64,000 bases of DNA from Schistosoma haematobium (GCF_000699445.3 NC_067201.1:12889501-12953500), one strand, 5' to 3'. Counted from the first letter of the stretch, positions 8,984 to 22,283 are shown. The notes: generated from the sequence alone by a model not told the origin. A program made the numbers and translations.

Positions 8984-11810
8984 TTTTCTATCATGTGTTC
9001 CATTTTGTTTTAGTACAACAAATTCTTAAACCCCATGCGATATTTTAAATATTAACATCAATGTTATTGCTTGTTACTCTTGGAAATTTCAAGTAAATGG
9101 TCACTTTCTCCTAACGGCGATGATGAGAAAGTAATGTAGCTTTATTTGCGAGGCACATGTCTATGTCCGAGGACTAGGATTACTAATTCGTTAATTTGAT
9201 CGCATGTAGTAAAATGTTTTTCAAACATATGATCTACTAGGGATGTCACTGGGTCACTTTTCCTAAATCGTTTGCGGTCCTTCATAGTTGTCTCTGAACC
9301 CTGGTCGTTACAAATTCGTGAATATGAGAAATGTTCCTTGCCACTATATATGCAATCTAACATCATACTGAAGTATTGTGCGTAGCCTACATCCACTACC
9401 TTATTCTAGGTTGTAAAATGGTCTTGAAACAAAGTTTTTAAAGGCTTTTACCTTCGGAGTTAGTGATTTTATCCTATTCTTCCCACCAACTTGTTATGAA
9501 CTTTGCATCAATATCAGTATTTGTGATGTAGATGTACGCTTAGTTCCTATTATACATATATTGGAGATGTTGCTCAAAGGAAAATCTAACTAATTCAGCG
9601 TACACGCTAGGTTCAGTTCATTTATCCTAATCTATTCCTGGAGTATTGACTATAGATTGTGATTTGTCTAGAAAATGACGCTATATCATTTAATTATTGG
9701 TCATACAGTTCATGAAAAAGGACTGGGAGTGTTTAGCTTACACTGATAATTTCTATCCAGGGCCATCAGAAGAAAGTTGACCTGACAGCAGTCTGTGTGT
9801 TCCGTGTCAATCCACATAAACATCAGTCTTCCTAATAGTTAGATTAACGACTCGGCGAAATGGCAGCTACTACCTAATGTAGTTAGTGTGGTCCGTCAGT
9901 TTGTATTGTGTATTCTTTTCCTAAAGTGATATGATGTATCATGAACAGGGTAGTCACTGATGTAATATCTCCGCCAGAGTCTTATGATCAGATCAACTAA
10001 AACCCTATCTAATTTATGGTTATCTACCACATTAAATTTTTACTTCTATGTTGCCCAATAGAAGAGATATGGCACTTCAAGTGTAATGTTGTTGGCGCCT
10101 GATTACATATTACTGATGAAACTGTTGTCGTTTCACATAAATATTCTATGGTTTCTCACTCAAAAGTATCTAAGGACCAAGAGGATGTCAGAGGACCTCG
10201 AGAACGTTTCTTTTAGGGTTTTCACATTCAGTTCTTGGTGAGGCTCACTTTATAATATCTCATGTTAGTGGATGAAACAAGTATGTTTCCGACACCTAGC
10301 ATTCTACTTGTTAGTTGTAGAAGGACGCTGGTCATTCATTTGTATCCTCCAATCAAAGATGAACTTTTGTTTGTGTATGGATACGAAAATGCCTAAGTAT
10401 TTCAGTTTAGCAGAGTACTCTGTGTGTCCTACATCTGTCAGCTCAAGGAGCTTTGTATGAACTATCAACAAAGCAGAGAGTTTCAAACGGTCTGCATTAA
10501 TGACTGACGGTAACTGCTAATTTGTGATTCCATAGGACTAAGTGTAGAAGTGAATAACCCCCGGAAATAAATGGTGAAACGAGTTAGCTTAATTTCAATC
10601 TGATGACGGTAACCGGTATTTAAAAAGCTTCATAGCCCGAAATAGATTTTATGATTGTAAGTTAATCAGCATCTCAGCTTCATCGGTTAGGAACTTCAAC
10701 CAACACCTCCGTTCGTTATTGCTTGGCAGCTGGCAAACGAAGTGAGAACTAGGTTCCGTCGCTTGTTTCATCATCTGTTACGATTTTCGTCTTGATAACC
10801 TCTCTATTATTACAGATATTTCAATGACTTAATATAAATTCGAGCCATTAAGGTCAGAGACTGTCAAGTGGGCGGTTGTGAGAAAATCCCCGTAACCATG
10901 CAATCAGCTGTTGTATAAGAGTCATCAAGATCCCTCCAGTCAAACTGTTTGCAACAAAAATACTCCCTGCATTTCAATTTACTAGTAATCCCAACGTTAC
11001 CTCTTGCTTAACAAACAAGCTTAATATCACTTGGCAATTAAACATGTTTATAAAATCACCGCAATAAAATGACCAAACAGTGATACGGCACTCTAAAATG
11101 GGAATGAAATCGCTAAACGAAGATTTATTCAGGATCACGAAGGTTCCTTTGAGAGTTGGGTTCATAACTTCAATCTAGAAACACTGGATTCCGAAAACTT
11201 ACTATCATAATTACGGCTATGGTCGATCCAAAATACAAGCCTTACTGAGAACAATTATTGGTAGAGACCAAAACAAAATAAGACAGTCAGGCATTTATCG
11301 TGTATTTCGATGCTAACTGTCCTTGTAAATAAAGTAAAAGCCAGTGCAATATCACTCCTTTGAACAGAAAATAAGTCTTCATTCGTGATAAAAGTCACAG
11401 ATAGACTTCATGGGCATATAGGTGGGACACTTCAAAATCAATACACCTATGGATGACTTCGAGGTAAATTCAGAAGAAGACATTCCCTGTTATAAGCTAG
11501 GTCACGTATCTAACTGCTTACTAGCGGTCTGTCAATGTCTCAAGAAATTAATTCTCTCTATGACATCCATTTTTCATTCAAGATAATCCTTCAGGAGTTT
11601 AAATATAGCTTAATTGGTACCAAATATCTCAGGCAATCAGTCGAGTCAGATATAATATCACAGACTGAATTATTAGTAATTATTATCGATGTTTGCACAA
11701 CAGCAGCTGTAACAGTTCTACTAACTCATTCCAGAGTAAGAGTCGGTTGAAATCTCAGTCACTTGATATGGGAAGGTTAAAAAACTATATGAATTCTCAG
11801 CTTAAATGAC
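8984..11810. other. Intergenic, no gene recognised
   Basis: Sequence downstream of the ZMYM polyadenylation signal up to the left arm of the large inverted repeat. Open frames are short (84, 62 and 63 codons at most on either strand) and match no family I recognise. Worn retroelement sequence is possible but unsupported. Confidence 0.5.
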
Positions 11811-14138
11811 ATTGGTTGCGGTAAAACAGATGGGAGGTGTTTAATCCAAATCATAGACGATCATATTGAAACAAATTACGATTAGTAATAATGGTACGTA
11901 GCCTTCTTGATTCTTCAGCCACTTTCATCTGTAAATAGGCATCAACAAGGTCCAGCTCTGAAACATAGCATAGTTGAAAAATCTTCAGGGTTTGGCAGTG
12001 GTGAATTATACTGTTCTAGAGCTGCGTTAAGGCCCGTGAAGAAGTCTGCGCATATTCGTGAAGCGCCATTAGCCTTTTTGATAACTACAATAGGTGCTAC
12101 CCAAGCAGAATAAGAAACAGGCATGATAACTACTCGGATTGGAAAGCGACCAAGTTCTTTATAAACTTCGAACATTGCAGCATACGGCACTGATCTCTTT
12201 GGACGAAAAACAGGTTCAGCCTCAGGTTTCAACAGAATTGGTGCTTTCATAACAGAACGTTGACCCGATACAAGCTGGAAAATGGTTGAAACCTCCGTGA
12301 CTATCAGCTTCGTATATGCTATTAACAGATAGCATACGTGTTCAGACGGGATGTCAGATAAATGCAGCTACTCAAATCAAACTAAATATATGTAGATAAG
12401 CTGGTGTTTAAAAACATACCCATATGAATGTCGAAATTTTGAAGGACATAATACTAAAAATCTGTTTGGATAAAAGTTGATAATTACCATAGGCAGAGAG
12501 AGGTTTATATGCTGTCCATATCAAGCGAATGTTGCAGCTGCTGATAAAAACTATAGCAAGAGAACGGATATTTCTGCTTAACTGTTCCATTGAAATTAAA
12601 ATACTTAGTTCGTATCATCCTATAAAAATTCACATGGTAAAGCATAGCTTTCAGAACTAGATATCCGCTTCTCAAAACGATGCTATTCGCAACATGGACC
12701 GTAGTAACCTGCTGGCTAAGTATGAGATTAAGAATAACTCGAAGATTTTTAAACAAATCGGATCTAAGGTAATGAGAGGAACCTGTAGAGCCGAAGAGGA
12801 GCGTCCATGCTCCAACGCGTGTCGCTGTTGACATCGACGGGTTTTTACCAAACTCCTTATCACGTGAGGACTCACCACGACAGCGGGTACAGGGACTTCC
12901 CCTACTTTTACGGTGGCATCTAAAGAATTATGTCAACACAGTTCATAAGCTTTTACTTTCAGGACGCGAAGGCAAAATCGAAACCACATTGTTACTAAAC
13001 TCATACTGACTCTCACCATTATTAGCTGTCCCATTAATTAATGTAGAGTTATTTATGTTCAGAAGGCAGTACCCATAAGTAGATTTAGGAATAAATACAG
13101 TTTTACAGTCATTTTAAACATGTCAAATAGAAGGAGACTTTGTAGATTGCGTGAAATTTCGCGGAGACCCATCACCATTTCAGTTTCTAAGCAGGCTAGA
13201 ATTTATGCACAACGGTCTTCCAACTTTTAACCGTCTCAGTGTGTTAGCCACTACAGCCGCATTTACTACACGTGGTCCTGAGACCCTAATGAATACCGCG
13301 TTAAATGCATACGAAAACCTGATCTAAACAAAAACTTTAAGTAAAATACAGAGTGTCAAGAAGAAAAACGTAGCAAAATGGCATACAAGTACAAATACAC
13401 TAAACACGCAGTCAAATCATAGACGACAAATATTCAGTCATAAATTAAGAATTCTTCATTACCGATTTTGGGCCATCTCTACTGGGTCTAGAAGACTTAG
13501 GAATGCTTCAGGGACAGCATTCCCCATTGACCACTGATGACGGTCCTAATGAAGTGCTTAACAACTTGCTAACTACAGGATCGAGGTGAGAACAACGCGT
13601 GACCCCAAAGCTCTATCATTTTCATTCGCAAGCAAGAAATTCCACGACCATGTAAACAAACGTCCATTCTAATACTGCTGCGAAATCCAAAGATACGGCG
13701 AGGAGAGTAGACAAAGTCTTTTAGTGCAGAATTACTAGGCCATACGCAAAAGAAACAATGATGAAATTGCCTAGACAAAAAAATCTTCGTACAAGAACGC
13801 CTTTTCCATAATCTACGAAAGGTCTGCCAAAACAGGCCAATAAGTCCATGGTTCATATGAAAGCCAGTCACAACAAGTGGATACGTTACAAGGACCAAGA
13901 TGGGTCTGTTCCAATTTCCATTGTTAATTCTAGCACCAATAAGTACATTCTAGATCATGAAAAGATTATACCGAATACACAGGCGAACAGACGCATGATG
14001 GACCTAAGGAAAAGACGTACAACTGATAGCGGAAATCTGAATTTCCATTTCAGTTGTGACGGTTGTTGTATTTATACTCACTAATAATTTCTTCGTGCCT
14101 GATTGCGCGCTCATTGCGAATTTCAAATATATTACGTC
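11811..14138 (-). mobile_element. Left arm of large inverted repeat: truncated Ty3/gypsy-like LTR copy
   Basis: This 2328-base block is the reverse complement of 15969-18295 with only a handful of differences: one base inserted near 13290, C/T near 13188, a C/G-type change giving Cys/Arg near 11960, and one near 11820. It reads leftward: LTR with promoter, a leader/gag region without an intact frame, and the start of a reverse transcriptase (PVFRPKRSVPYAAMFEVYKE, VSYSAWVAPIVVIKKANG). It stops mid-RT at 11811. Its first 31 LTR bases are missing compared with the right copy. Confidence 0.85.
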
Positions 14139-15968
14139 CTTTGGTCACTCTTCTTGCTACTTGTTAACAATCCGTATGGCATCGTTGATTATCTGGCTCC
14201 AATATATGTATGATCTCGAGAGTTTTCCGGATGTACAAGGTCTATCAGATAATTCAGCTCTTCCAAAACACTTCAATAGTACAAATGGATGAACGAGCAC
14301 ACACTTGTCGTGTGAATTCTCATTGCTTTCCAGGTGCTTCTAGAATCCGACTACTACAGATAAGGGCTTCACGGCGTTTTCTTTTCACTGACACCCTTTA
14401 GCTAATAAACCATACTCCATTTCGACGTTTCTTTAAAAGTTTCAGGAAGCTTGATCCTCAAACTGCTCACAACCATTTTTAATTATTACTTATGACCTGA
14501 TCCGTAGCAATTCGAAGTCCTTGTCTTCTATCACGAGAAAGATATCTTTTCTCCGGAAATGGTTCAATGGAAGGTTATCCAAAAAGCCAATCAGACCAAA
14601 AACTGGACTCCAGTAAGCTCGTATGATGGCACTAAACTTTCAACCTATGCAGTATGGAAGATCTAAAAAGGATATTATCATGACATATTGCTATACATCA
14701 AAAGGAAACATCTTAAGATAAGGCACTCGGAAGTTCATAAAGTAACGAACGTTTTGGCGGTTGAGAGCTGTAAACTATGTAGTCTGATAACACAAGCGAT
14801 AATGCTATCATCTTCTGATTTCCATTGTTACTTTCGTTCGTTCGACTTTGAGAGGTCTCTTAGCCTAGCAGCAGCATATTTTCCTACGTGTTTGCCATCC
14901 TGAGAAAACGTAGCAAGCTACTGATTGAGCAAGTTTTAGTAACAGACCAAGATAATTTTCGAAAGTTGCATATATTTAAAATAAAAGATGAAGGGTGAAG
15001 TGATAGTAAATCTCTCCATGAACCCTCTCATTAACTTCGGAGGCTTCAGAAAACAACAAATGTTGCCTTTCGAAACAATTTGTCCTAAATGGACCTCTTT
15101 TCGGATTAACATGTGATTTGGTAAAATTAAGTATGATTTGTTTTTGCCTCCGAAATGGGGTTATGTTTCTCCAGGTGTATGAATGTTTGAATTCGGACAA
15201 TGATGCAGACTAAGAAGATTATTTGTGTTGCTAGATTATTAGTCCTTGCGTGATACATTTAATGGGACATAATATGTCTGCCTAGTCTATATTAATTAAC
15301 GTCGAAGTTACATGATATTTTTATCCTGAATCACCCTATTGTACAGTTAGCCGGACTCTTTCTTAATAACGTTTGAAGGACGAACACAATCCTACCGACA
15401 GAATAAACAGCATAGATGGTAAGAAGTCAAACAGGACTACCATATCTGCATAATCGATCTAATCTGTATTGTTAGTTTGTCCTTCGGACCTTACATTTGC
15501 CGTCTAAAGTCATGCGTCAATATTTTAAGTTAGTTTACAATCAGATTGGAAAATCACATGGCCAGAAACAACTGTTAATCCACTGTTACAAATTTCTAAA
15601 TTCGGAAAAAGATAATCTGCTTCCATGACGCTCACAAACGTGGAGAGCAAAAAGATATGCCTGAAACTGGAATCTTCCACTTTGTGACCCTCCATGTATG
15701 AACACACTTTACTCTTTTGCTTGTCATGGGATACTGCAAGTCATGATACAAAAGTAGAGTTACAGATATCGATAGACACCTGCAAGCGGCGGGATATGGT
15801 GATAAGGCTCAAAAGGAGGTTGTACCGACCGAAATTCCAAAATTTGGTCCGAATGAAGAAGGCCGACGACTCAAGGTATGATAATTAGAATAAGTCTAAT
15901 GAGTGTGTTAACTAAGAATTCCCGAATTAGAGCTATTTATGTTAGATAGAACTAGATGAGCACTACTT
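14139..15968. other. Spacer between the inverted-repeat arms
   Basis: 1830 bases that are not palindromic and not shared by the arms. Open frames reach 74 codons and none is recognised. The first 31 bases of the right-hand LTR (from about 15938) are included at its right edge. Confidence 0.55.
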
Positions 15969-16260
15969 GACGTAATATATTTGAAATTCGCAATGAGCGC
16001 GCAATCAGGCACGAAGAAATTATTAGTGAGTATAAATACAACAACCGTCACAACTGAAATGGAAATTCAGATTTCCGCTATCAGTTGTACGTCTTTTCCT
16101 TAGGTCCATCATGCGTCTGTTCGCCTGTGTATTCGGTATAATCTTTTCATGATCTAGAATGTACTTATTGGTGCTAGAATTAACAATGGAAATTGGAACA
16201 GACCCATCTTGGTCCTTGTAACGTATCCACTTGTTGTGACTGGCTTTCATATGAACCATG
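15938..16260 (+). repeat. Probable 5' LTR of the gypsy-like element
   Basis: The sequence starting TGTTAGATAGAACTAGATGAG at 15938 aligns with TGTTAGGTAGAAGTAAATGAG at about 20272, on the other side of pol. The match includes GCGCGCA.TCAGG.AC.AA and ATTATTAG. A TATA-like box (GAGTATAAATAC) sits near 16028. The right end is uncertain. Confidence 0.55.
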
Positions 16261-17855
16261 GACTTATTGGCCTGTTTTGGCAGACCTTTCGTAGATTATG
16301 GAAAAGGCGTTCTTGTACGAAGATTTTTTTGTCTAGGCAATTTCATCATTGTTTCTTTTGCGTATGGCCTAGTAATTCTGCACTAAAAGACTTTGTCTAC
16401 TCTCCTCGCCGTATCTTTGGATTTCGCAGCAGTATTAGAATGGACGTTTGTTTACATGGTCGTGGAATTTCTTGCTTGCGAATGAAAATGATAGAGCTTT
16501 GGGGTCACGCGTTGTTCTCACCTCGATCCTGTAGTTAGCAAGTTGTTAAGCACTTCATTAGGACCGTCATCAGTGGTCAATGGGGAATGCTGTCCCTGAA
16601 GCATTCCTAAGTCTTCTAGACCCAGTAGAGATGGCCCAAAATCGGTAATGAAGAATTCTTAATTTATGACTGAATATTTGTCGTCTATGATTTGACTGCG
16701 TGTTTAGTGTATTTGTACTTGTATGCCATTTTGCTACGTTTTTCTTCTTGACACTCTGTATTTTACTTAAAGTTTTTGTTTAGATCAGGTTTTCGTATGC
16801 ATTTAACGCGGTATTCATTAGGTCTCAGGACCACGTGTAGTAAATGCGGCTGTAGTGGCTAACACACTGAGACGGTTAAAAGTTGGAAGACCGTTGTGCA
16901 TAAATTCTAGCCTGCTTAAAAACTGAAATGGTGATGGGTCTCCGCGAAATTTCACGCAATCTACAAAGTCTCCTTCTATTTGACATGTTTAAAATGACTG
17001 TAAAACTGTATTTATTCCTAAATCTACTTATGGGTACTGCCTTCTGAACATAAATAACTCTACATTAATTAATGGGACAGCTAATAATGGTGAGAGTCAG
17101 TATGAGTTTAGTAACAATGTGGTTTCGATTTTGCCTTCGCGTCCTGAAAGTAAAAGCTTATGAACTGTGTTGACATAATTCTTTAGATGCCACCGTAAAA
17201 GTAGGGGAAGTCCCTGTACCCGCTGTCGTGGTGAGTCCTCACGTGATAAGGAGTTTGGTAAAAACCCGTCGATGTCAACAGCGACACGCGTTGGAGCATG
17301 GACGCTCCTCTTCGGCTCTACAGGTTCCTCTCATTACCTTAGATCCGATTTGTTTAAAAATCTTCGAGTTATTCTTAATCTCATACTTAGCCAGCAGGTT
17401 ACTACGGTCCATGTTGCGAATAGCATCGTTTTGAGAAGCGGATATCTAGTTCTGAAAGCTATGCTTTACCATGTGAATTTTTATAGGATGATACGAACTA
17501 AGTATTTTAATTTCAATGGAACAGTTAAGCAGAAATATCCGTTCTCTTGCTATAGTTTTTATCAGCAGCTGCAACATTCGCTTGATATGGACAGCATATA
17601 AACCTCTCTCTGCCTATGGTAATTATCAACTTTTATCCAAACAGATTTTTAGTATTATGTCCTTCAAAATTTCGACATTCATATGGGTATGTTTTTAAAC
17701 ACCAGCTTATCTACATATATTTAGTTTGATTTGAGTAGCTGCATTTATCTGACATCCCGTCTGAACACGTATGCTATCTGTTAATAGCATATACGAAGCT
17801 GATAGTCACGGAGGTTTCAACCATTTTCCAGCTTGTATCGGGTCAACGTTCTGTT

Positions 17856-18164
17856 ATGAAAGCACCAATTCTGTTGAAACCTGAGGCTGAACCTGTTTTT
17901 CGTCCAAAGAGATCAGTGCCGTATGCTGCAATGTTCGAAGTTTATAAAGAACTTGGTCGCTTTCCAATCCGAGTAGTTATCATGCCTGTTTCTTATTCTG
18001 CTTGGGTAGCACCTATTGTAGTTATCAAAAAGGCTAATGGCGCTTCACGAATATGCGCAGACTTCTTCACGGGCCTTAACGCAGCTCTAGAACAGTATAA
18101 TTCACCACTGCCAAACCCTGAAGATTTTTCAACTATGCTACGTTTCAGAGCTGGACCTTGTTGA
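17856..18164 (+). pseudogene. Reverse transcriptase N-terminal remnant (gypsy-like pol)
   Basis: 102 codons open from an internal ATG: KAPILLKPEAEPVFRPKRSV, then VSYSAWVAPIVVIKKANGAS and RICADFFTGLNAALEQ. These match the fingers of Ty3/gypsy RT (PVFRPKRPVPYAAL..PVSYSAWAAPIVVVKK..RICADFSTGLN). The frame is lost just before the motif A aspartate, which appears in the next frame (LDLVDAYLQ). It is a fragment of the LTR element, not a separate gene. Confidence 0.85.
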
Positions 18165-18846
18165 TGCCTATTTACAGATGAAAGTGGCTGAAGAATCAAG
18201 AGGGCTACGTACCATTATTACTAATCGTAATTTGTTTCAATATGATCGTCTATGATTTGGATTAAACACCTCCCATCTGTTTTACAGCAACCAATGCATT
18301 CCATTTTATCTGGACTACTGGGGGTCGGAACTTATCTTTACAAAATCTTATTTATTTCCATATCGTTAGAGCAGCTACGAGAATGCATGTCAGCCTTACT
18401 ACAAGACATCAATGATAACATTTTTCATTTTCGTCCAGAGAATGTGGCTTTTTATAAGGTCAGTAAAGTATTTGTGTTTCATCTTTGATGCTGCATGTCG
18501 CTGACCGGATCTTGAAAACATTCGAGTTACAAAACTGATGTTCACTCCTACCAATATTTCTGCCCTACGATCATTACTGGGATTAGTTAACTACTACTCA
18601 GCTTTTATGCCGTCGATGCATGACATCCGCGCCCCACTGAATTGTCTACTGAAGAAGAATAATAATTGCAACTGGACGAAAACGTGGGAAGCTGCTTCTT
18701 GAATGCGGGAGACAATCATAAGCTCGGAACTGTTACCAACACACTACGATACTTCCATGCCAATCATCGAGGCTGAAGACGATTTGGCTTTTGGATTGAG
18801 TGCTGTTATCTCACATCAGTTTACGTAGGCGACATAAAAAGCTATT

Positions 18847-19494
18847 ATGCATGCGTCCCACACATTATATCCGGCAGAAAAGAAGTACAGCCAGATTAGA
18901 AACGAGGCTATCGCTTTGTCTTTGCAAGGCAACTCGATGGTGACATGGAGCGGCTTTACCACCATCGGGACTCATTGTGTTGCAAATGATTGTTTGATGT
19001 TTGGAGATAGAGTGGTGGTGCCAGAGTCCTTACGATCAAAGGTGCTAAAGCAGTTCCACACTGGTCATTTCAGCATGAAGCGAATAAAATCTTTGGCCAG
19101 AAGTTATGCTCAGTGGCCTCTCATGGACCAGCACATCATGGATTTGATAGGCAGTTACATGGAGTGTCAGAACGCGATGAAGTATAATGCGAAGGTGTCG
19201 CCCGTCCTACGACCACAGCCTGAGTATCTCTGAACCAAGATACAAGTCGATTTTGCCGGTCTAATCAATAGAACCATTTTTCCAATTGTGGTTGACGCCT
19301 ATTCAAAATGGCCAGAAGTTCTTACCATCATGAGACCAACGACTACGAAAACGATGCAACTTTTAACGGAGACATTCACCCACAACAGGACACCGGATGT
19401 TATCGTGTCAGACAATGATTCACAGTCCACCTCTACTCAGCTTCACGATTTCCGCCAACGGATATCTATCAGGTATTTCTGCTCTCCACTTTAG
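18847..19494 (+). pseudogene. RNase H / integrase remnant (gypsy-like pol)
   Basis: Two open pieces (18847-19233, 19288-19494) in the same general order as gypsy pol. RNase H sequence (HASHTLYPAEKKYSQIRNEA) jumps after IALSLQ into the spacer before integrase, so most of RNase H is deleted. The integrase zinc-binding region retains the H-x-H part but only one clear Cys. The catalytic core keeps two Asp-containing blocks (QVDFAGL and VSDNDSQ), separated by stops. Non-functional. Confidence 0.8.
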
Positions 19495-20271
19495 CACCCA
19501 CAACTAAACAGTCAATCGGAAAGCTTTGCGGATACGTTCAAGAGGGCTACAATCAAATGGAAAGAGGGAGGGACTCCAGTTGGAACACTGCATAATTTCT
19601 TATTCGTTTACCGAACGATATCTTATGATATACTACCGGAGCAGAAGTCCCAGGCAGAGATCCTCATGGGAAGGGAATTGAGGACTATCGACAATCTGAT
19701 GCTCCCGAGAACCACACCACCGCCAGAAGCTGCCAGTGTATGAGACTGAATGTCCGGTGTTCGCTTGGGACTACGGAATAAATCATAGTTCTTACATAGA
19801 AGCACGTGTGGTCGGAAAGCCATGACAAGTCATGTACGTGGTAAAGGTGGCAAGATACAACTGAACTAGACTTCCGCTCGACATCCTGTGGATACCTTTG
19901 ATCTACCCGTAGTCCCTATACAGGAAGGAGTAAAACGACAAGTCGATTTACAATCCAGAACTCGTAATCTCTTCAAAATTAGCAGATTTCTCTCTGAATT
20001 CAAAACTAGCACACCACACATGACTAAGTAGTGGTTCCTTGAGAGTTTCATATGACAATGAAACTGGTTCCTCTGGAAAAACTAGATTCTCTAGCAGGTT
20101 ATAAGTATTTTCGCCGATGAACTTCAAGGCACAAACTGTCAATTTATAGTCCTTAGTGTCTTTCCTAGCTATGCAGCAGATTTCGAACCACTCTGTGTAG
20201 TCTTCAAAGTCATCCCCAATTAAGTTAATATCCGACTATTCATGATTTGACTACTTCAATAGTTTAATTTA

Positions 20272-20500
20272 TGTTAGGTAGAAGTAAATGAGTACAAATG
20301 AACAAATTATATTTTGGATTTGTATTAAGCGCGCAGTCAGGTACAAAGGAATTATTAGGGGGTACTAATACCGCACAAAGTCCATGCGAATTGACCAAAC
20401 TACGTTACACTTTGTAGCTTACGATGCCTTTTCGATTCAGGCGTATTAGGTTACATCAAAACGCATACATTGTGCTTAATTTAATTACATCTAATTCAAC
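20272..20500 (+). repeat. Probable 3' LTR of the gypsy-like element
   Basis: Aligned by eye with the left LTR over the first ~105 bases, with roughly a quarter of positions different. It lies after the integrase remnant, as expected. The right boundary is not defined. Confidence 0.5.
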
Positions 20501-21230
20501 AAGAAAAACAAGTTATGTCAAAAGTACCAAACGCCACAAACGGCACAGCTATTTCTATACAATCGAAGGTTTCTCTGACAAAAAATACCGTACTAAACAG
20601 TAAAAGGAAAAATTAACAAATACGTGTTCAATACATGGGAATCAATAAGAGTATTCTTAACAAAACGGGATCAAATATCTATCTGGAAGAATTAGAGTGG
20701 ATATTTTCAACAGGCAACCAATAGTCAACAATGATCAACCGTTCCGCACCTTAACCTTAAGATCAGTCAAACGCGAACTTGTTGTCGAGGCTCTGGGATC
20801 ATACAATGACTAAGTTAAATAATAATGGTGAATATTAGCAAAAGTCGACTAATAAAGGCTTAGATAGCGAAGATTGAGAAACACGAAAAAAGGTTACAAG
20901 AGTTTTGAGTAGAAGTTAAAATGCAAGGCGGCGACGCAGAATGAAGAAATAACAATGCTTTCCAACAAGTCACTTTGGAGGTATTTGCACAATATTCCTT
21001 CTGCTACAAAGGTTAAAAAAGAACATCAACAGCACTATTATCGTATAACTCAAACCGTCACAAAACACGGTTTTACTTAGGTACGGATAGACATCATAAA
21101 TATAAATTCCTTCACAGACTCATGTTGGCCCAAGCTATAATCACACACTAGCATGACAAGATGAAAACGGGAAGTCAAAGAGCAGGACAGATCGAAAAAA
21201 TCTTGCAACAGCAATAATAATAATAAGGAA
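20500..21230. other. Intergenic, nothing recognised
   Basis: AT-rich sequence between the LTR element and a worn LINE fragment. No coding or structural signal was found. Confidence 0.4.
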
Positions 21231-21610
21231 GACTAAATACTGTAAATACATCTAGAAAAGACTGTGAAAAGGTGTGCATGAATTAATCCCGAAACTGAAG
21301 ATCGATAGTAAGATAACGAATGAATACATATTGAGTCATTATGAGCAATTATAAGCCATGTTACCCGAAGTCTCCAACCACTAGTTATGGTTATTACGCA
21401 AACGCTAATCAAGTAGTCTGCATTTACCCGCATGGATCATACCAACAGTCAGAGACTTGATGAACTGAAACCATGTCTAGGTTGATCCCACATAGATTTT
21501 TCCAACCGCACTAGATACTTGATTTATCTCTATCAATTTGTACGAGATCCATGAAGTGAAGCCAACATATCTTTACTAAATATTGTCTCTAGAGTCGAGT
21601 GTTCCATTCC
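21230..21610 (-). mobile_element. Worn RTE/SR2-like LINE 3' fragment
   Basis: The plus-strand text GAGCAATTATAAGCCATGTTACC..AAGTCTCCAACCACTAG aligns with the minus-strand LINE tail at 58760-58860 (TGAGCCATGTCACCAAGTCTCCAACC), as does GTAGTCTGCATTTACC. Divergence is high, so this is an old copy. Confidence 0.5.
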
Positions 21611-22232
21611 ATAAAATTGAATGTTTAGGATTCTAATTAAAATCAGTTTTCTTTAGTCATGAACTCTTTGGAATTCTTTGACTCATTTTGGATGATTTTA
21701 TTTAACTAATGTATTTAATTATCCTTTGGATGACAGAGAACAATATCACTCTCTCCATTAGGTACATAGCCATCTATGAACTTAAGCTTCATTATTTCCT
21801 ACTTTCTAATGCACAATACGTTTTTTATCGCTTATTGACACAATTTAAATGCTCAATGTAGATATGTGTCTACTTGACTTTCCTTTCATTTTGATTTGCA
21901 ATTTACGGTAGGAAATTCTTGAAATTCAATGAATAGTGGACTTTCAAGTTAATTAAGGAAAGACATATCAATTAAGCGAAAGCACTGATATGTACAATTT
22001 ACTATGCATGAGATAAACTCCAAGCGTCATTCAGAGAATTCTCATCTAAAGATTTTTAATGATTTAAAGCTCTTGAAGAAAATACGTAACGATAAAATTA
22101 GTTTAGTATTTTTAAGCCTTAATATTATGACAACTTAAACTTCACAATGTATTTGAAACGAAGTTGTAGAACTCTTAAAAACCTGTAGTGACCTACTTTT
22201 ATCAAGGGGAGGCGATTGGTATAATGGAAACA

Positions 22233-22282
<50 letters not shown>
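22233..22282 (+). repeat. (ATT)n microsatellite
   Basis: About sixteen uninterrupted ATT units. Likely length-variable between individuals. Confidence 0.95.

Positions 22283-22283
<1 letters not shown>

Larger units (their letters stand above)
15938..20500 (+). mobile_element. Degraded Ty3/gypsy-like LTR retrotransposon
   Basis: Pol remnants lie in order along the plus strand. The RT start is at 17856-18164, followed in another frame by LDLVDAYLQMKVAEESRG. The thumb region is RSLLGLVNYYSAFMPSMHDI (18570-18620). RNase H is MHASHTLYPAEKKYSQIRNEA (18847), truncated. The integrase zinc-binding region is FHTGHFSMKRIKSLARSYAQ, and the integrase core has QVDFAGL, VVDAYSKWPEV and DVIVSDND (19240-19430). 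Frames are broken by many stops and shifts. The RT catalytic box reads TYLYKILF (18322-18345) where Y-L-D-D is expected, so the key Asp pair is lost. The first 2.3 kb is duplicated at 11811-14138. Confidence 0.85.

Noticed and set aside
10304..10486. Minus-strand frame with KLKYLGIFVS, resembling the RT thumb of a LINE
   Set aside because: Too short and no flanking RT motifs on either side.
16209..16538. 109-codon open frames present identically on both arms (13569-13898 and 16209-16538) as conserved genes
   Set aside because: Their identity reflects the inverted duplication, not coding constraint; they lie in the LTR/leader region and match nothing.
22233..22282. CRISPR-like or tandem repeat array
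   Set aside because: Simple trinucleotide microsatellite; no spacers.
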